Below are positions 1 to 12,444 of a DNA stretch of 64,000 nucleotides, piece after piece. Each line of letters opens with the position of its first letter. Position 1 is the first letter of the stretch. The notes below the pieces were generated by a model. That model was not told the origin of the DNA. It did not search any database and saw nothing but the letters and a program-made list of their open reading frames with translations. Both the position numbers and the translations under genes were made by a program. The DNA lies in assembly GCF_036898095.1 (NCBI RefSeq), contig NC_090744.1, positions 15,188,655 to 15,252,654 of the forward strand, read 5' to 3'. This DNA is from Palaemon carinicauda (lineage: Eukaryota > Arthropoda > Malacostraca > Decapoda > Palaemonidae).

Positions 1-33
1 TGAACTGGAGTGAACGATGCGGGAAGTGGCGTG

Positions 34-565
34 AACTTTATAATGAAGAGAAACAAAAAGGAAACGAAAAACTTAAGGAAAAGGAAAGAAAAATAAACCT
101 AATAAGTTTCTATATTTGCTGTTTTAATGTGAAAAAAAATGATATCTTATTTCTAACTATTTCTATAACTTTATAATGAAGAGAAACAAAAAGGAAACGA
201 AAAAATTAATGAAAAAGAAAGAAAAATAAACCTAATAAATTTTTATATTTGGTGTTTTAATGTGAAAAAAATTATATCTTATTTCAAACTATTTCTATAA
301 CTTTATAATGAAGAGAAACAAAAAGGAAACGAAAAAATTAATGAAAAGGAAAGAAAAATAAACCTAATAAATTTTTATATTTGCTGTTTTAATGTGAAAA
401 AAAATTATATCTTATTTCAAACTATTTCTATAACTTTATAATGAAGATACAAAAAGGAAACTAAAAAATTAATGAAAAGGAAAGAAAAATATAAACCTAA
501 TAATTGTTTATATTTGCTGTTTGAATATAAAAATAAAATTGTCTTATTTCATGCACACACTTATT
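34..565. repeat. ~133-bp satellite, four near-identical units
   Basis: The phrase AACTTTATAATGAAG recurs at 34, 167, 299 and 432, giving a period of 132-133 bp. Units share A-rich AAACAAAAAGGAAACGAAAAA, then TATTTGCTGTTTTAATGTGAA and TTATTTCAAACTATTTCTAT. Identity between units is high by eye. The array is non-coding and very AT-rich. The short ORF at 521-757 runs across degenerate units and is not a gene. Confidence 0.9.
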
Positions 566-945
566 TTCCTCTATTACCAATCAAGAGCCAAAACTTTTGT
601 TTTGAATAAAAATGAACTGAAAAATAAACCCAAGAAATTTTTAAGTTTGCTGTTTGAATGTAAAAATAAAATGATGTTTTATTTCATCAACATACTTATT
701 CTTCTTTATTACCTTAAAATGAAGAGCAAAACAAATTTTTTCTGTTTGCTGTTTTAATGCAAAAATAAAATGATTTCTTATTTCAACACACTTTTTTCTC
801 TATTACCTTAAAATCAACAGCCTAAAAACTTTTCATGTTTGCTGCTTTTAATGTTAAAATAAAATGCTATCTTAATACTTGTACATATTTTATGTCTGCT
901 ATTTATATGTAAATCAAATGCTTTCTTATTGAAACAAAAATAAAG
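566..945. repeat. Degenerate continuation of the satellite
   Basis: Landmarks of the 133-bp unit (TTTGCTGTTTGAATG, AAAATAAAATGAT, TTATTTCA, CTCTATTACCTTAAAATGAAGAGC) recur at irregular spacing of roughly 100 bp, with many differences. This looks like the eroded edge of the array. Confidence 0.7.
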
Positions 946-1084
946 GGCAACAAAAAATACAAACGAAAAAGATACGTTTCTTCTCCTCAATGCAATGGTG
1001 TCTCTGACAGAAAGCATTGTTGTCTCTTCCGAAGCCAATCCAAGAATGTCCTCGGGTTGGAGAATCCCCATTTTTATATGGAGT

Positions 1085-1275
1085 GGCCAATTCGTGAACT
1101 GGCGTGAACTGGCGTGAGCGATGCGGAAACGATGCGGAATGATGCGCGAACTCGCGTAAACGTGTCGTGAACTTCTCGTGAACTAGGCATGCCATGCCAT
1201 GGCGTGAACGTCGCGTGAATTAGTCGTGAACGATGCGCGAACTGGAGTGAACTGGTCGTGAACAGTGCGGGAAAA
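1085..1275. repeat. GTGAAC / GATGCG minisatellite
   Basis: GTGAAC, often inside GGCGTGAACTGG or GTCGTGAACGATGCG, occurs about ten times in under 200 bp. The first 33 bases of the window (TGAACTGGAGTGAACGATGC...) are the same material, so the satellite at 34-945 lies between two patches of this repeat. The region is GC-rich compared with its surroundings and has no coding signal. Confidence 0.8.
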
Positions 1276-1280
1276 ACACC

Positions 1281-1331
1281 AGTGCGTGCCACTTTGTGGC
1301 ACGCACTGGCACGCATCAATGCGTGCCAGTG
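1281..1331. other. Two overlapping perfect hairpins
   Basis: AGTGCGTGCCAC (1281-1292) pairs perfectly with GTGGCACGCACT (1296-1307) across a 3-base loop. CACTGGCACGCAT (1304-1316) pairs with ATGCGTGCCAGTG (1319-1331) across 2 bases. The stems overlap at 1304-1307, so only one can form completely at a time. Function unknown. Confidence 0.75.
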
Positions 1332-1339
1332 TGTGGCAA

Positions 1340-2018
1340 AAATGCGCGCAAGTGTCAGATAGGCTTTATGGTGCCACTTATCATGCCTATCATAGAGAAC
1401 TAAAATAGCTTTATATTTGTCATTCGTTCACTCATAGTCAAAGACTTTTTTTCAGACATGAACTAATAACTGCATATTTCTTCATCCGCTATTGCTTTAA
1501 CAGTCTTTTCTCTTTATACAATTTTGTAATTAGGACGTAAACTATCTCTAGGCTCCGTGTGGATAAAAGGAAGGGGAAGGGTAGATTCTCAAGTTACGAA
1601 TGAGAGGAACTCATGCAGAGTAAAAACCTTGTGAGCTGGGATATCTTGTGTCCTGAGAGGAGCAGGCACTGGTTCCCCCCTCTTGCTCTTTTGGTCAAGA
1701 TCTGTTTCCAAGCTATCTCGGGCAGAAACTAACTTCTTTCCTTAATGTAGGCCTTAGCCGAGAAGGTGAAATTTTGGGGCCATCCACTTTTTCCCTTATT
1801 GGTGCTACTTGAGTTCATAGGGCAGTCTTGATGGCTTGAGCTCCAATGGCATCCATGAACACACCTTTCTCTTCTGGGTGTTGGTGAATCATGACAGTGT
1901 CCTCTTCTGTATGGGCGCTTTGTCCTCATATGAGAAAGCCTTGTTCCCACAACTAGCTTATCTCTTGTGGCTGACCTGGGAAAAGAGGGGAAAGTTGAGT
2001 GCCCGGTAATTAATGGCT
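1340..2018. other. No recognisable gene
   Basis: I see no coding region, RNA gene or repeat family here. A 73-codon minus-strand ORF (1729-1950) has no recognisable motif and is probably chance. Confidence 0.6.
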
Positions 2019-2315
2019 ATGAGCCTACATAGTGCAAACAAAGACCTCCTATGGGTATATGTAATGGGAATTCACGAGACTGGAGCTGTTTATAAAAGGA
2101 AAAGAAAATATGTGACCTGAACAGTTTTATTTGGAGGGTAGAACTCAACGCACTTCACATTAACGCAAATTAATGTGAAGTGCGTTGAGTTCTACCCTCC
2201 AAATAAAACTGTTTACAGGTCACCTATTTTCTTTTCCTTTTATAAACAGCTCCAGTCTCGTGAATTCCCATTACATGTACCCATAGGAGGTCTTTGTTTG
2301 CACTATGTAGGCTCA
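2019..2315. repeat. ~144-bp inverted repeat with 8-bp spacer
   Basis: The left arm (about 2019-2162, beginning TGAGCCTACATAGTGCAAAC) is nearly identical to the reverse complement of the right arm (2171-2315, ending GTTTGCACTATGTAGGCTCA). The spacer is ACGCAAAT. Both arms contain the stretch matching GGTAGAACTCAACGCACTTC. It could be a fold-back/MITE, or two head-to-head copies of one short repeat. Confidence 0.9.
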
Positions 2316-2447
2316 GTGAACATTAAAGATTCTTTTATTATAAGGTCAATCTTGTATTATTTATTTTTTAGAATAACTGTTCTTTTGACATTCATGTTCG
2401 GTAGTTTTTCATTGTATGGAGTGATTCTCAGAACGTAGAAATTAAGT

Positions 2448-2449
<2 letters not shown>

Positions 2450-2499
<50 letters not shown>
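2450..2499. repeat. Poly-T tract (~50 bp)
   Basis: Uninterrupted T run lying between the inverted repeat and its third copy. It could be the poly(A) tail of a minus-strand retroinsertion, but no body for such an insert is evident. Confidence 0.9.
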
Positions 2500-2502
<3 letters not shown>

Positions 2503-2529
2503 GCATCTAACTGTGTTTTGATTAGTACT

Positions 2530-2695
2530 GGCGTAAATTAATGTGAAGTGCGTTGAGTTCTACCCTCCAAATAAAACTGTTTACAGGTCACATATTTTCT
2601 TTTCCTTTTATAAACAGCTCCAGTCTCGTGAATTCCCATTACATGTACCCATAGGAGGTCTTTGTTTGCACTATGTAGGCTCATAGCCATTATTT
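2530..2695 (+). repeat. Third, direct copy of the 2171-2315 arm
   Basis: AATTAATGTGAAGTGCGTTG through GCACTATGTAGGCTCATAGC repeats the right arm. It also includes the TAGCCATTA end seen, inverted, at the outer edge of the left arm (2006-2020). So the unit is at least ~160 bp and is present three times within 700 bp. Confidence 0.85.
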
Positions 2696-2705
2696 ATAAA
2701 AATTA

Positions 2706-3138
2706 CCTTAGAGTTTTGTAACTATCCCTGTAATAAGGGGGTAGGTATTGGTATCGTGATCTGGCTATCTATTTTCATTAAGTATAAAAACTTAACTATT
2801 GTATTCAAGTTTAATTTCAAGTAAAACAAGTGATTGTATAACTTCCAGAGTGTAATTATTTCTTTCAAATTTTATTCAGATTTAATATCTTGAGTTATGT
2901 AATTATATAATTTTCAGATCATAACCTTTTTGTCTTAATGTAAGTTTTGTTCAGACTTAATATTTTGAGTGATTCATTTTGGTTTAATGTAAATTCCTTC
3001 AAAGTGTTGTAATCTATAAAGAATATATTCATTTTTGTAAAGAGTACTATTTTAATCATCAGAGTTTATTACCACCTCGTTCGTAACCTGTAAAAAACTG
3101 TAGTAAGTTTGCTTAAATAATTCTTAAGAATAATTACC
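2706..3138 (+). repeat. 5' LTR of element A, first part
   Basis: TTTTGTAACTATCCCTGTAA through TAAGAATAATTACC matches 19236-19660 and, more weakly, 48527-48750 and 57790-58220. The usual upstream half of the LTR is missing; the sequence before 2706 is unrelated. The LTR resumes at 4995 after a transposon insertion. Confidence 0.8.
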
Positions 3139-3140
3139 TA

Positions 3141-4992
<1,852 letters not shown>

Positions 4993-4994
4993 TA

Positions 4995-5250
4995 GTTTAG
5001 TTTTGAATGTACTTAGGAGACCTTTGGATATTCAGTATTTTATATATTGCTGTCTGGGAGTTATTTAACTGTCTCAGAGTTCGGGTATTAACATTTCCAA
5101 GAGTAACAGATGAGTTTCAAATTCGAGAGATTGTTTAGCTTACCAGCCATAATATATATCATATTATATGTTTGGTTCCCAGATAGAGCCATATTATAAT
5201 ATATTTTTAGTGCGCAGACCATTGGGATCAAGCGAGTCTGTTTTAAATAT
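4995..5250 (+). repeat. 5' LTR of element A, second part
   Basis: GTTTAGTTTTGAATGTACTT through TATATGTTTGGTTCCCAG matches 19661-19880, 51570-51800 and 58225-58450. A leader (TTGGTGATAACAGGGCCGTG, ~5252) shared with element B (~51926) follows before gag. Confidence 0.75.
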
Positions 5251-5367
5251 TGGTGATAACAGGGCCGTGTTTTGATTAAAGGTTTCGAACAATACGGTGT
5301 TGATAGGATTTTGTGTACTGTTAGAATATATCTTTTGGAGAGATATTCAAAATTGTTAAATTCCAAG

Positions 5368-6770
5368 ATGGCAGAGTTTAATATCCAAGAGTTTTTGAAT
5401 AACCCAAATGTTCAGGAACTGTCAGAAGCTAATGTAACTAAAGCACAGTGGCTCTCTATCTTAATGGCCTGTGGTGGCCATGCAACAAGTGGGATGATTA
5501 AAGCCAAAATCAAGTGTCTAGCTTTAGAAGGGTTGATAAACTCAGGAAAGCTGTTGGAAGAAAATATTGTGGCAGCTCGTGAACCATTGGAGAAAGCTGA
5601 AGAAGAATTTTTAGGGAGGCAAGGACCAGTTGACCCACAAACTGAAGGCATGAAACCAGATAGGGATGTAGAGGCTGAGTTCCGATGAATTAAAGCGGAG
5701 GAGAATTTGATCAAATTGAAAATGATTGTGGAAGAGAAAGAAGAAGCCCGATGTGCGAGGCAAATGGAAGCAGAACGAGAAAAAAAATGAGAAGAAGCCC
5801 GAGATATCGCAAGACATTCGAGAGAGATGAAAGCAAGGAAAATTGTAAGATGAGAAGAAAAAGAGAGAAGACAGTTAGAAAAAGAGATGGAAGAAGCAAG
5901 GCATGAGCGGGAGTTGGAGCTGTTGAACGCCCGTGCAAAGTTGACTATGCAATAAGAGGCGACTCCTGCTAAGCACAAACCGGTGTTTAATGTGTCAGAT
6001 GTCCAGAGGTTAGTTCCAAAGTTCACAGAAGAGGCTCCAGGTGAGTCCTTCAATCATTTTGAAACGGTCGCAGTGACGATGAAATGGCCTCTGTGCTTAC
6101 ATATCCTTATCTCAAGACTGGAGGATGGAGTATCAAGAAGTGAAGAGGAGTGTGCTGGAAGTGTATCAGATGACCCCTGAATATTATAATGAAAAATTCT
6201 GAAGTTTGAGGACGGACGAGAAAATTACTTTTCTTTTTTTCGCTTATAAGGTACAGCAATGTTTTCAGAGAGAGACAGAGTCTACTTATGTAAGGGAGAT
6301 GGCTGATTCAGAAGAATTGATAATAATAGAACAGTATCTATGAGGAATTCTTGAACATATTCGAACATACTTGAGAGAGAAGGAGGTGAAGAACTTGAGA
6401 AAGCCACATCGCTGAATGAAGATTATAATATTATCAGTCGTAAAACCTCCTCGGGTATGAAGTTTCAGCCGTCTTTACGACCAAGGGTGAAGTATTTGCC
6501 AAACCATGGAAAGCAGTTCAGTAATAACTACATGAATAATTTCAATAGTTACAGCGGAAGTAGCACTGATACTGTACCTAAGCAGAATGTGATAGAACCA
6601 CAGCAACATTCGTGGAATCATCCTCCTTCAAGTATCATGAAAGACGGGCAGAAGGTTAATATTGTCTCTTTTAAGTGTGGCAAAATAGGCTATTTAAGTA
6701 AGGAGTGTTGGTCAAACCAACTGAAAGCAGTCGCCCAAGGGATTAAGGATAATTCGACTTAACAGTCTGC
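5368..6770 (+). pseudogene. gag: Gag of Gmr1-like element A (broken)
   Basis: Gag forms the retrotransposon particle and binds its RNA. The start is ATG at 5368 in CCAAGATGGCAGAG, the same place as in element B. The N-terminal ~106 codons are open, ending in the stop at 5686. The frame then continues through further stops with a Glu/Arg/Lys-rich coiled-coil-like stretch (5690-5950) and a core around FNVSDVQRLVPKF (5982). Near the end a zinc knuckle is recognisable (6667-6710, SFKCGKIGYLSKECW). Its first Cys is Ser and its His is Tyr, whereas element B keeps CFKCGKRDHIIREC. The gag cannot be made intact. Confidence 0.85.
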
Positions 6771-6879
6771 AAAGACAGAGAAACAGTCGGGAAAGTTCGA
6801 AGAGTAAAATAAACCTACCAACATTTACACGAGGAACAGGACAAACCCAAACAACGTAGATACCTTTAAACCATATATT

Positions 6880-7477
6880 TATGAAGGTATGTTAGCAGCA
6901 ATAGACAGGAGTGAGCGAACCTTAGTCAGGATATTGTGCGACAAAGGTTGTAACCATAGTGTGGTGGTACAAAGAGCACACCCATTAGTGGAACAGTCTC
7001 TCACATGGGACTCAGTTATTTTGAAGGAAATAGGAGGTCAGTTTAAAACTGTCATGCGAGTTGGTGACAGGTCATTTTGACCTTGCGGTGAAGGATTCAT
7101 TGGCTGTCAAAGGAGTAGATGTCCTGTTTGATAATGAGGTTGATGGGGCGCAGTTTGTGCCTTGTCCCATTGTAATGGAGAAACTATTGAGGTATAATCC
7201 TACGACTGAACACGAGAAGGATTACCCATATCGGTTTCCTAGTTGTGTGACGACTATGAGTATGAAGAAGAAAGTGGCTGCTGAAGAAGAAGAAGAAATC
7301 AAAGGAGCGATTAACTTGGAGGATTTGTTTTATGAAGAAGAGGATTCCCTTGCTGGTATGCAAGAGGAGACCTCTCGAGTAAGCCCGAGTGAAGAGGAAC
7401 GATCTACGAGTCAACAAGAGGATAAAGAAGAAATGGACTTGGAAGAAATAAAAAATTCCACATTAGAAGTAGGATAA
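6880..7477 (+). pseudogene. pol: Aspartic protease and linker, element A (broken)
   Basis: The protease would cut the Gag-Pol polyprotein. The segment from 6889 reads LVRILCDKGCNHSVV. Position and context match the retropepsin active site, but D-T/S-G has become D-K-G, so it should be inactive. The frame shifts at about 7060-7080, and a second open stretch (7061-7477) continues with DLAVKDSLAVKGVDVLF. It ends in a very acidic Glu-rich linker (7276-7460) of the kind expected between protease and the next pol domain. Confidence 0.7.
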
Positions 7478-7579
7478 GTGAGTAGAAAAAAGGCTGATAG
7501 GATTACAATGGAAGGATGCAACGTTAACTGAGTTATTGTACCATGTGGTGGACAAGACAGAGGCATAGCAATATCCAAC

Positions 7580-8670
7580 CTGTTATTATCCTAAGGATGG
7601 GTTGCTTATGATGAAGCATAGATCCGCCGATATCCATGGAAATGCCGTATGGGGGGATATATCGTCAGATATTATTTCCCACACCGTTGAGGAGAGAGGT
7701 GATTGCGGTAGCGCACGCGACGGGAAATATGGGGATAAGGAAACGACAGAAAAGATTAAAATTTTTTTTTTATGGCCTGGCATGCATAAAAACGTGAACT
7801 AGTTTTGCCATGCATCTCACGTATGTTAAATGTCTGGAAAACCAAAAGAATACAGAAAGCTCCTTTACACCCGATAGAAGTGCAAGGAGAACCCTTCAGC
7901 AAGGTAATCACCGACATTGCGGTCACAAATATATATTAACCTTGATGTGTCCACTAACGAGATACCCTGAAGCCATAACTATCAGGAACATCAGTGCAAA
8001 AATAATCGCCAAGAAATTACTAGACTTTTTTACTAAGTTTGGTATACCGGAAATTTTTCAGAGTGACCGCGGAACAAATTTCACGTCAAAATTACTTCAG
8101 GACTATATGTAAAACAACAACTATCCACTGCTTATCCTCCAAAGACCCAATGTGCATTCGAGAGGTTTCATCAAACATTGAAAAGTATGTTAACGATGTT
8201 CTGCAACGAAACGGGGAATGAATGGGACATCGGACTACCGTTAACACTATTCAAGGTACGTAAGGCTTATCAAGAAAGCATGGGATGTAAGCCTGAAGGA
8301 AATGGTATTTGCGCAAGAAGCATTAGGACCGATTAAAATGTTAGCAGAAAAATGGAAGAACCGAAAGGAAACGGATGGAGAATATGTCAAGAATTCGAGG
8401 AAGAGGATCAGCGAGATAAGGAAATTCTCCCTGGAAAACCTTAAGACGAGTCAAGGAAAAATGAAGACAAGATTTGATATGAAAAGTAAGGACTGACAGT
8501 TTTTGGTAGGACAACAAGTATTGGTTTTCCTGTTGATAAGGAGATTTCCACTCATCAAAAAGTTCCAAGGACCATTCAAGATTTTGGAAAAGATCAGTGA
8601 TGTGACCTACGATACCGAAACTCCAGGAAGAGCGAAAAGTTAGAGGAGAGTACACGTCAACCTACTGTAA
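7580..8670 (+). pseudogene. pol: Integrase of element A, located before RT (broken)
   Basis: Integrase joins element cDNA to the chromosome. An N-terminal zinc-binding remnant at 7690-7830 shows AVAHATGNMGIRK then WPGMHKNV. The second His appears as Asn, and frames change inside the region. The DDE core follows: VITDI (about 7900-7915), FQSDRGTNFTSKL (8056-8095) and, after a stop at 8109, CAFERFHQTLKSML (8152-8193). So all three acidic positions can be read across frames. The C-terminal part (8500-8660) has VLVFLLIRRFPLIKKFQGPF and RVHVNLL, an SH3-like/chromo-shadow tail known from gypsy integrases. It lies upstream of RT, which is the Gmr1-type order. Confidence 0.85.
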
Positions 8671-8829
8671 CCCTACTTGAGCTAAAACAAGACCAAAGCT
8701 TCACAAGTATGTGTGGCGCAAACCATGCCATCCATGGAAGACGACGACGGATATGAGGTAGGAGCAGTAAGCAAATTGAATAATTTGTCTATCATTCGGA
8801 GTTTGGGAGAAAAATTAACTCATTTGGAC

Positions 8830-9410
8830 CAGGAGACTTAAGAGGAATTTAGGCGATTAATTAGAAGTTTCCCTGAAATTGTCTCAGACATCCCGAAGTA
8901 AACTCAAAACAACAGAAAGACCATTTAGCCAACGCACCTATCTACTGTTGCGGCATCACCAAGAAGTCATAAGAAAAGAAGTGGACTATTTGTTACAAAA
9001 TGGATTAGCTGAACAAATTTCTAGTCATTATAGTTCTCCAGGCTTGCTCGTGAAAACACCGGACAGATCTTATAGGATGTGTATGGCCTACCGAAAGTTA
9101 AACTTGATCAGTGTAGCCAATAATTATCTATTTATGCTCATCGATCAACTACTCAACAATATTGGACAAGTGAGGTTCATCTCCAAGATCGACTTGTTAA
9201 AAGGTTATTATCAAAATCCTTTGGACGACAACGCAAAATTGTTATCAGCTTTTAGAACCCCGTTTATGTTATATTAATAGACTGTCATGACATTAAGACT
9301 AATGAACGCCCCCGGTACTTTTCAATGTATGATGGATAACCTTCTAGGATCAATAGGAGTAGGTGTATATCTTGACAATGGACCTGAGAAGAACATCTTC
9401 AAATCCTGAA
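8830..9410 (+). pseudogene. pol: Reverse transcriptase of element A (broken)
   Basis: Copies element RNA into DNA. The best stretch is 8879-9277: EVDYLLQNGLAEQISSHYSS, RMCMAYRKLN, FISKIDLLKGYYQNPLDD and LLSAFRTPFMLY, matching RT blocks 1-4 of Ty3/gypsy enzymes. After two stops at 9275-9283 the same frame continues with LMNAPGTFQCMMDNLLG and VGVYLDNG (to ~9380). The catalytic YxDD box reads YLDN, with Asn replacing the second Asp. No integrase lies between this domain and the 3' LTR. Confidence 0.88.
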
Positions 9411-9479
9411 AAATGTACTTCAGAAGCTATGAGGAGCATACCTGATGATTAACCTGGAGAATAGAAAATTTGGAAAGGC

Positions 9480-10182
9480 AACAGTTCGGTACTTATGATT
9501 TGAAGTAGGAAGAGGACTAATCGCCGCAGTAGCCGCTAACGTCGAAGAAATAAGGAAAGCATCACCCCCTACAACAAGGAAGCAGTTACAACGTTTCTTA
9601 GGGATGGCAGGATTCTACAGACATTTATGCCCAAACTTTTTGGCTGTAGTCGCTCCCTTGACGGATTTGACTAGCCACGAGAAAAAATTTGTATGGACCA
9701 ACGAGTGCTAGGAAACCTTCGACAGGATAAAGACCATTTTTACTTCAGAATCGATACTACAAGCGCCTGATTTCAACAAGAAATTCCTTATACAAGTAGA
9801 TGAGCCAGATAATGGGATTGGAGCTCTCTTCTCGCAAGAAGACGAATAATGAATTCTTCACCCTATTTGTTCCATGTCGTCGAAGCTGAAGAAACATTAG
9901 CGAACCTACTTGACAGTTGATAAGGAACCACTAGCGTTAGTCACCGCAATAAACAAGTTTGAGGTCTATGTGAATCGACCACAAAATGAAGAAATTGCAT
10001 TGTATTTGGATCATAATCCTTTAATTTTTGTTAATAACATGAAAAGTAACAATCAAAGATTAATTAGGTGGTCATTATGTTTGCAACCGTATTGTATTAA
10101 TGTAAAGCACATATCAGGTAAAGATAATATGGTTGCAAATTATTTATCTCGGGCTGAATCGATGGATTCAGGCCAGGATTAA
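9480..10182 (+). pseudogene. pol: RT connection and RNase H of element A (broken)
   Basis: RNase H removes RNA from the cDNA hybrid. 9570-9700 reads LQRFLGMAGFYRHLCPNF, the usual segment between RT and RNase H. RNase H follows: QAPDFNKKFLIQVDEPDNGIGA (split here as LIQVDEP then DNGIGALFSQED), stops near 9848-9900, then 9910-10182 with LTVDKEPLALVTAI, IALYLDHNPLIF and HISGKDNMVANYLSRAES. The first catalytic Asp (VDE) and the DHNPL Asp are visible. The reading frame ends at 10182 and the LTR begins within about 20 bp, so this is the 3' end of pol. Confidence 0.85.
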
Positions 10183-10194
10183 ATAATCTTTTTT

Positions 10195-10953
10195 GGCGGA
10201 GAGCTATTTTATGAAGCTGGTCTTTTTGCAGAGTAAATACAATAGTTTATTCATGATTTATTTATATATTTCATTTGTGCATTGAAGAGATGAATAGCAA
10301 GTTCTTAAGATAACTTCCTCTCGTGTAGACGTATGTTTACTATGTAAATTACGTAAGACTTTCATCGTTAATATCAGTATACGTAAATTTATGTTATTTT
10401 TAAGAATTAACTTTTTATTTCTGGTATTTTTGTTACGAAGTCTTATGTATGCTGTTTGAGAGTATTATGTGACCATTCAAGATAGGAACAAAGGCTTATG
10501 TAATGTTCTTTTATGTTTTTATGAGGTATTGTATCATGTTTGTGAGAAAATATGCAATATGTCATGCGCTTAGGAAGATTCTGGAGAAACCTAGTGATAG
10601 ATCTTATTTTCTTTTATTTCAGGGACAAAGGGTGGGCGTAGCTAGCTTAAAGAGAGAGCCGTCTGGCGTTGTGTGAGTACGCGTTAAAGAGAACTACATG
10701 TATACTTGATAACTCTGACACCCTTGGTCCAGCCCCTACACTACCAGATCTTGATCCTGGAAGTTTCTGGATGTAGCTAAGTTTCATATAAAGGCAACTC
10801 CAGGGTTGCATAGCCTAGATAGAGAATTCCAACCTTAAGTCATAGTCATCTTTCCCGCTCTCTTATTCACCTCTCATATGCCACTCAGTGTATTGTTTTA
10901 AAAGTGTTCTGTGACATATCAAAGTTTTGGTGTGACAGGTTTTGTAAAAATTC
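10195..10953 (+). repeat. 3' LTR of element A, first part
   Basis: Starts after a purine patch (GGCGGAGAGC, ~10195) that may be the polypurine tract. It shares TAAATTACGTAAGACTTTC, CCAGCCCCTACACTACCAGA-like and AGGAACAAAGGCTTATGTAA-like phrases with 47690-48530 and 56890-57790. TATAAAGGC near 10790 is a possible core promoter element. The DIRS insertion at 10954 cuts it; it resumes at 19236. Confidence 0.8.
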
Positions 10954-11260
10954 TTTTTTGGGTGAGGTAGCCATGTCGTCCTGATGGAAGTTCCTATTAG
11001 GTAGCTTTCTAGGGTATATTTGACTACAGTGATATTCCCAGAGAATTTTACCTTAAGGTATCCAGAATTCTAACTCCTAGAGCGAATATCCCTAAATAAT
11101 CTCACAGGGATATCGCATAATATCAGAGGACGTATTCTTGACACGTCACATAGCTATCTTCGTCCCGAACAGTATTAACGCTTCGAGGGGGAATAGTGAC
11201 AAGAATCTGAAACAAGAATGAAAAGAGAGCCGCTCATAAGGCATCTCTTCATTCCTTTTC
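10954..11260 (+). repeat. Left inverted terminal repeat of the DIRS element
   Basis: TTTTTTGGGTGAGGTAGCCA through AAAAGAGAGCCGCTCATAAG matches the reverse complement of 19203-18900 with few differences (for example GTCGTCC versus GTCTTCC). It lacks the ~30-bp tip AAACGGATTTTGAGCGAAGC that extends the right repeat. Confidence 0.92.
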
Positions 11261-11399
11261 GTGTAGCTCTACTACTCGGTGTTTTCCCTTGTGTTCTCTC
11301 GATATTTTGGATTTATTTCAACATTTTGATGACTTCTCCGGCCTCTTCTGCCTCTAGGAAGTTGAGTATTATCTTTACTATGTATAAATGTAAGCTCTT

Positions 11400-12440
11400 G
11401 TCGTTTTGAATTAAATCAAAAGTGGTTTTAACGTAAACAAGAGCTGTTGCCTACCGGAGGCATCCTGGATGCTATCGCTCGCTCTTATGGGTCATTCAGT
11501 TAGCTGGAGCGACGTTCCCAGTTTGTTACGCTTTAATAATTTAGCTATTTAGCTCCGCTAGGAATGCTTATATTATACCGTCAGTTGTTAGCTTGGTGAT
11601 TTCGACACTGGTCGAGGTACCGATCCTGCCCTTCGTGAGGCTTCGTAGCCTAGACCTCTGGCACTAGTACTTTCATGCATGATATAAGTTTTTCCGAATG
11701 TTATATTATTGAAGCTATAGGTAAATATTAAATATTAAATATATCTAAGATTGTATACGAGAGAGTTTCGGTTAGGTAATCGATTCTCATCTTACCTAGT
11801 CTAGTATTCTAGGTACAGTAGTATACTTTCGCACATCCCCGATTGTTCTTTTCTCCTCCGGAGGCTAAGTTCAAACCATCTCTCCCTCTGTAAGCCTTCG
11901 GCTTAATCCTAGTAGCTCTATCTGTATAATAATTCAGGTATAACTATTCTAGGATATGTCTGTCCTGACCTGATAACCAGAGTGACTGGTTTTTTGGGTT
12001 AGGGCAGAACATCAGAGTTTCTAGTCTGTGGTCTGCTTCTTCCTAGCATAGAGAATGAGTCTCCTTTGCTAGGTTAGGGGCAGACACAGGAAGCTTTGCT
12101 TCCCTAGTCCATGTTGGAAGGATTCTGTAAGAGATGATTCCTTCCTCTAGTGGCCTAGCAGACTGTCCTGTGTTGTTTTTTTCGGGCTGGAGAATGAGTT
12201 TTCTCTGTTGCCTGGCAAAATAACTTCACCTAACTTTGTTCTGGTTGGGAGGAGGTTAGCAAGTGTTGCCCATCTTCCTCCCTAATAGACAACTCTTGGT
12301 TAGGATGAGCTTCCCTAACGGCTGAGTGTGTCTCCTGCTAGAACGAAGTCTATAGGACCCTTATCCCTTCCTCACCTCTTTTTCTTTTATTTTCTTTTGG
12401 CCGCAGTCCTACTTCCGTACCTAGTATAGGTTAGGATGGA
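11400..12440. other. DIRS 5' region, no gene recognised
   Basis: Leader-like sequence between the left terminal repeat and gag. I see no coding motif. A splice-acceptor-like site before gag (13466) raises the possibility that part of this is a 5' exon and intron. Confidence 0.5.
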
Positions 12441-12444
12441 GGAC

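Noticed and set aside
34..565. CRISPR-like array
   Set aside because: Units are 133 bp tandem repeats without unique spacers, in a eukaryotic context.
5412..6053. 213-codon minus-strand ORF
   Set aside because: Antisense shadow of the element A gag; low-complexity Ser/Phe composition.
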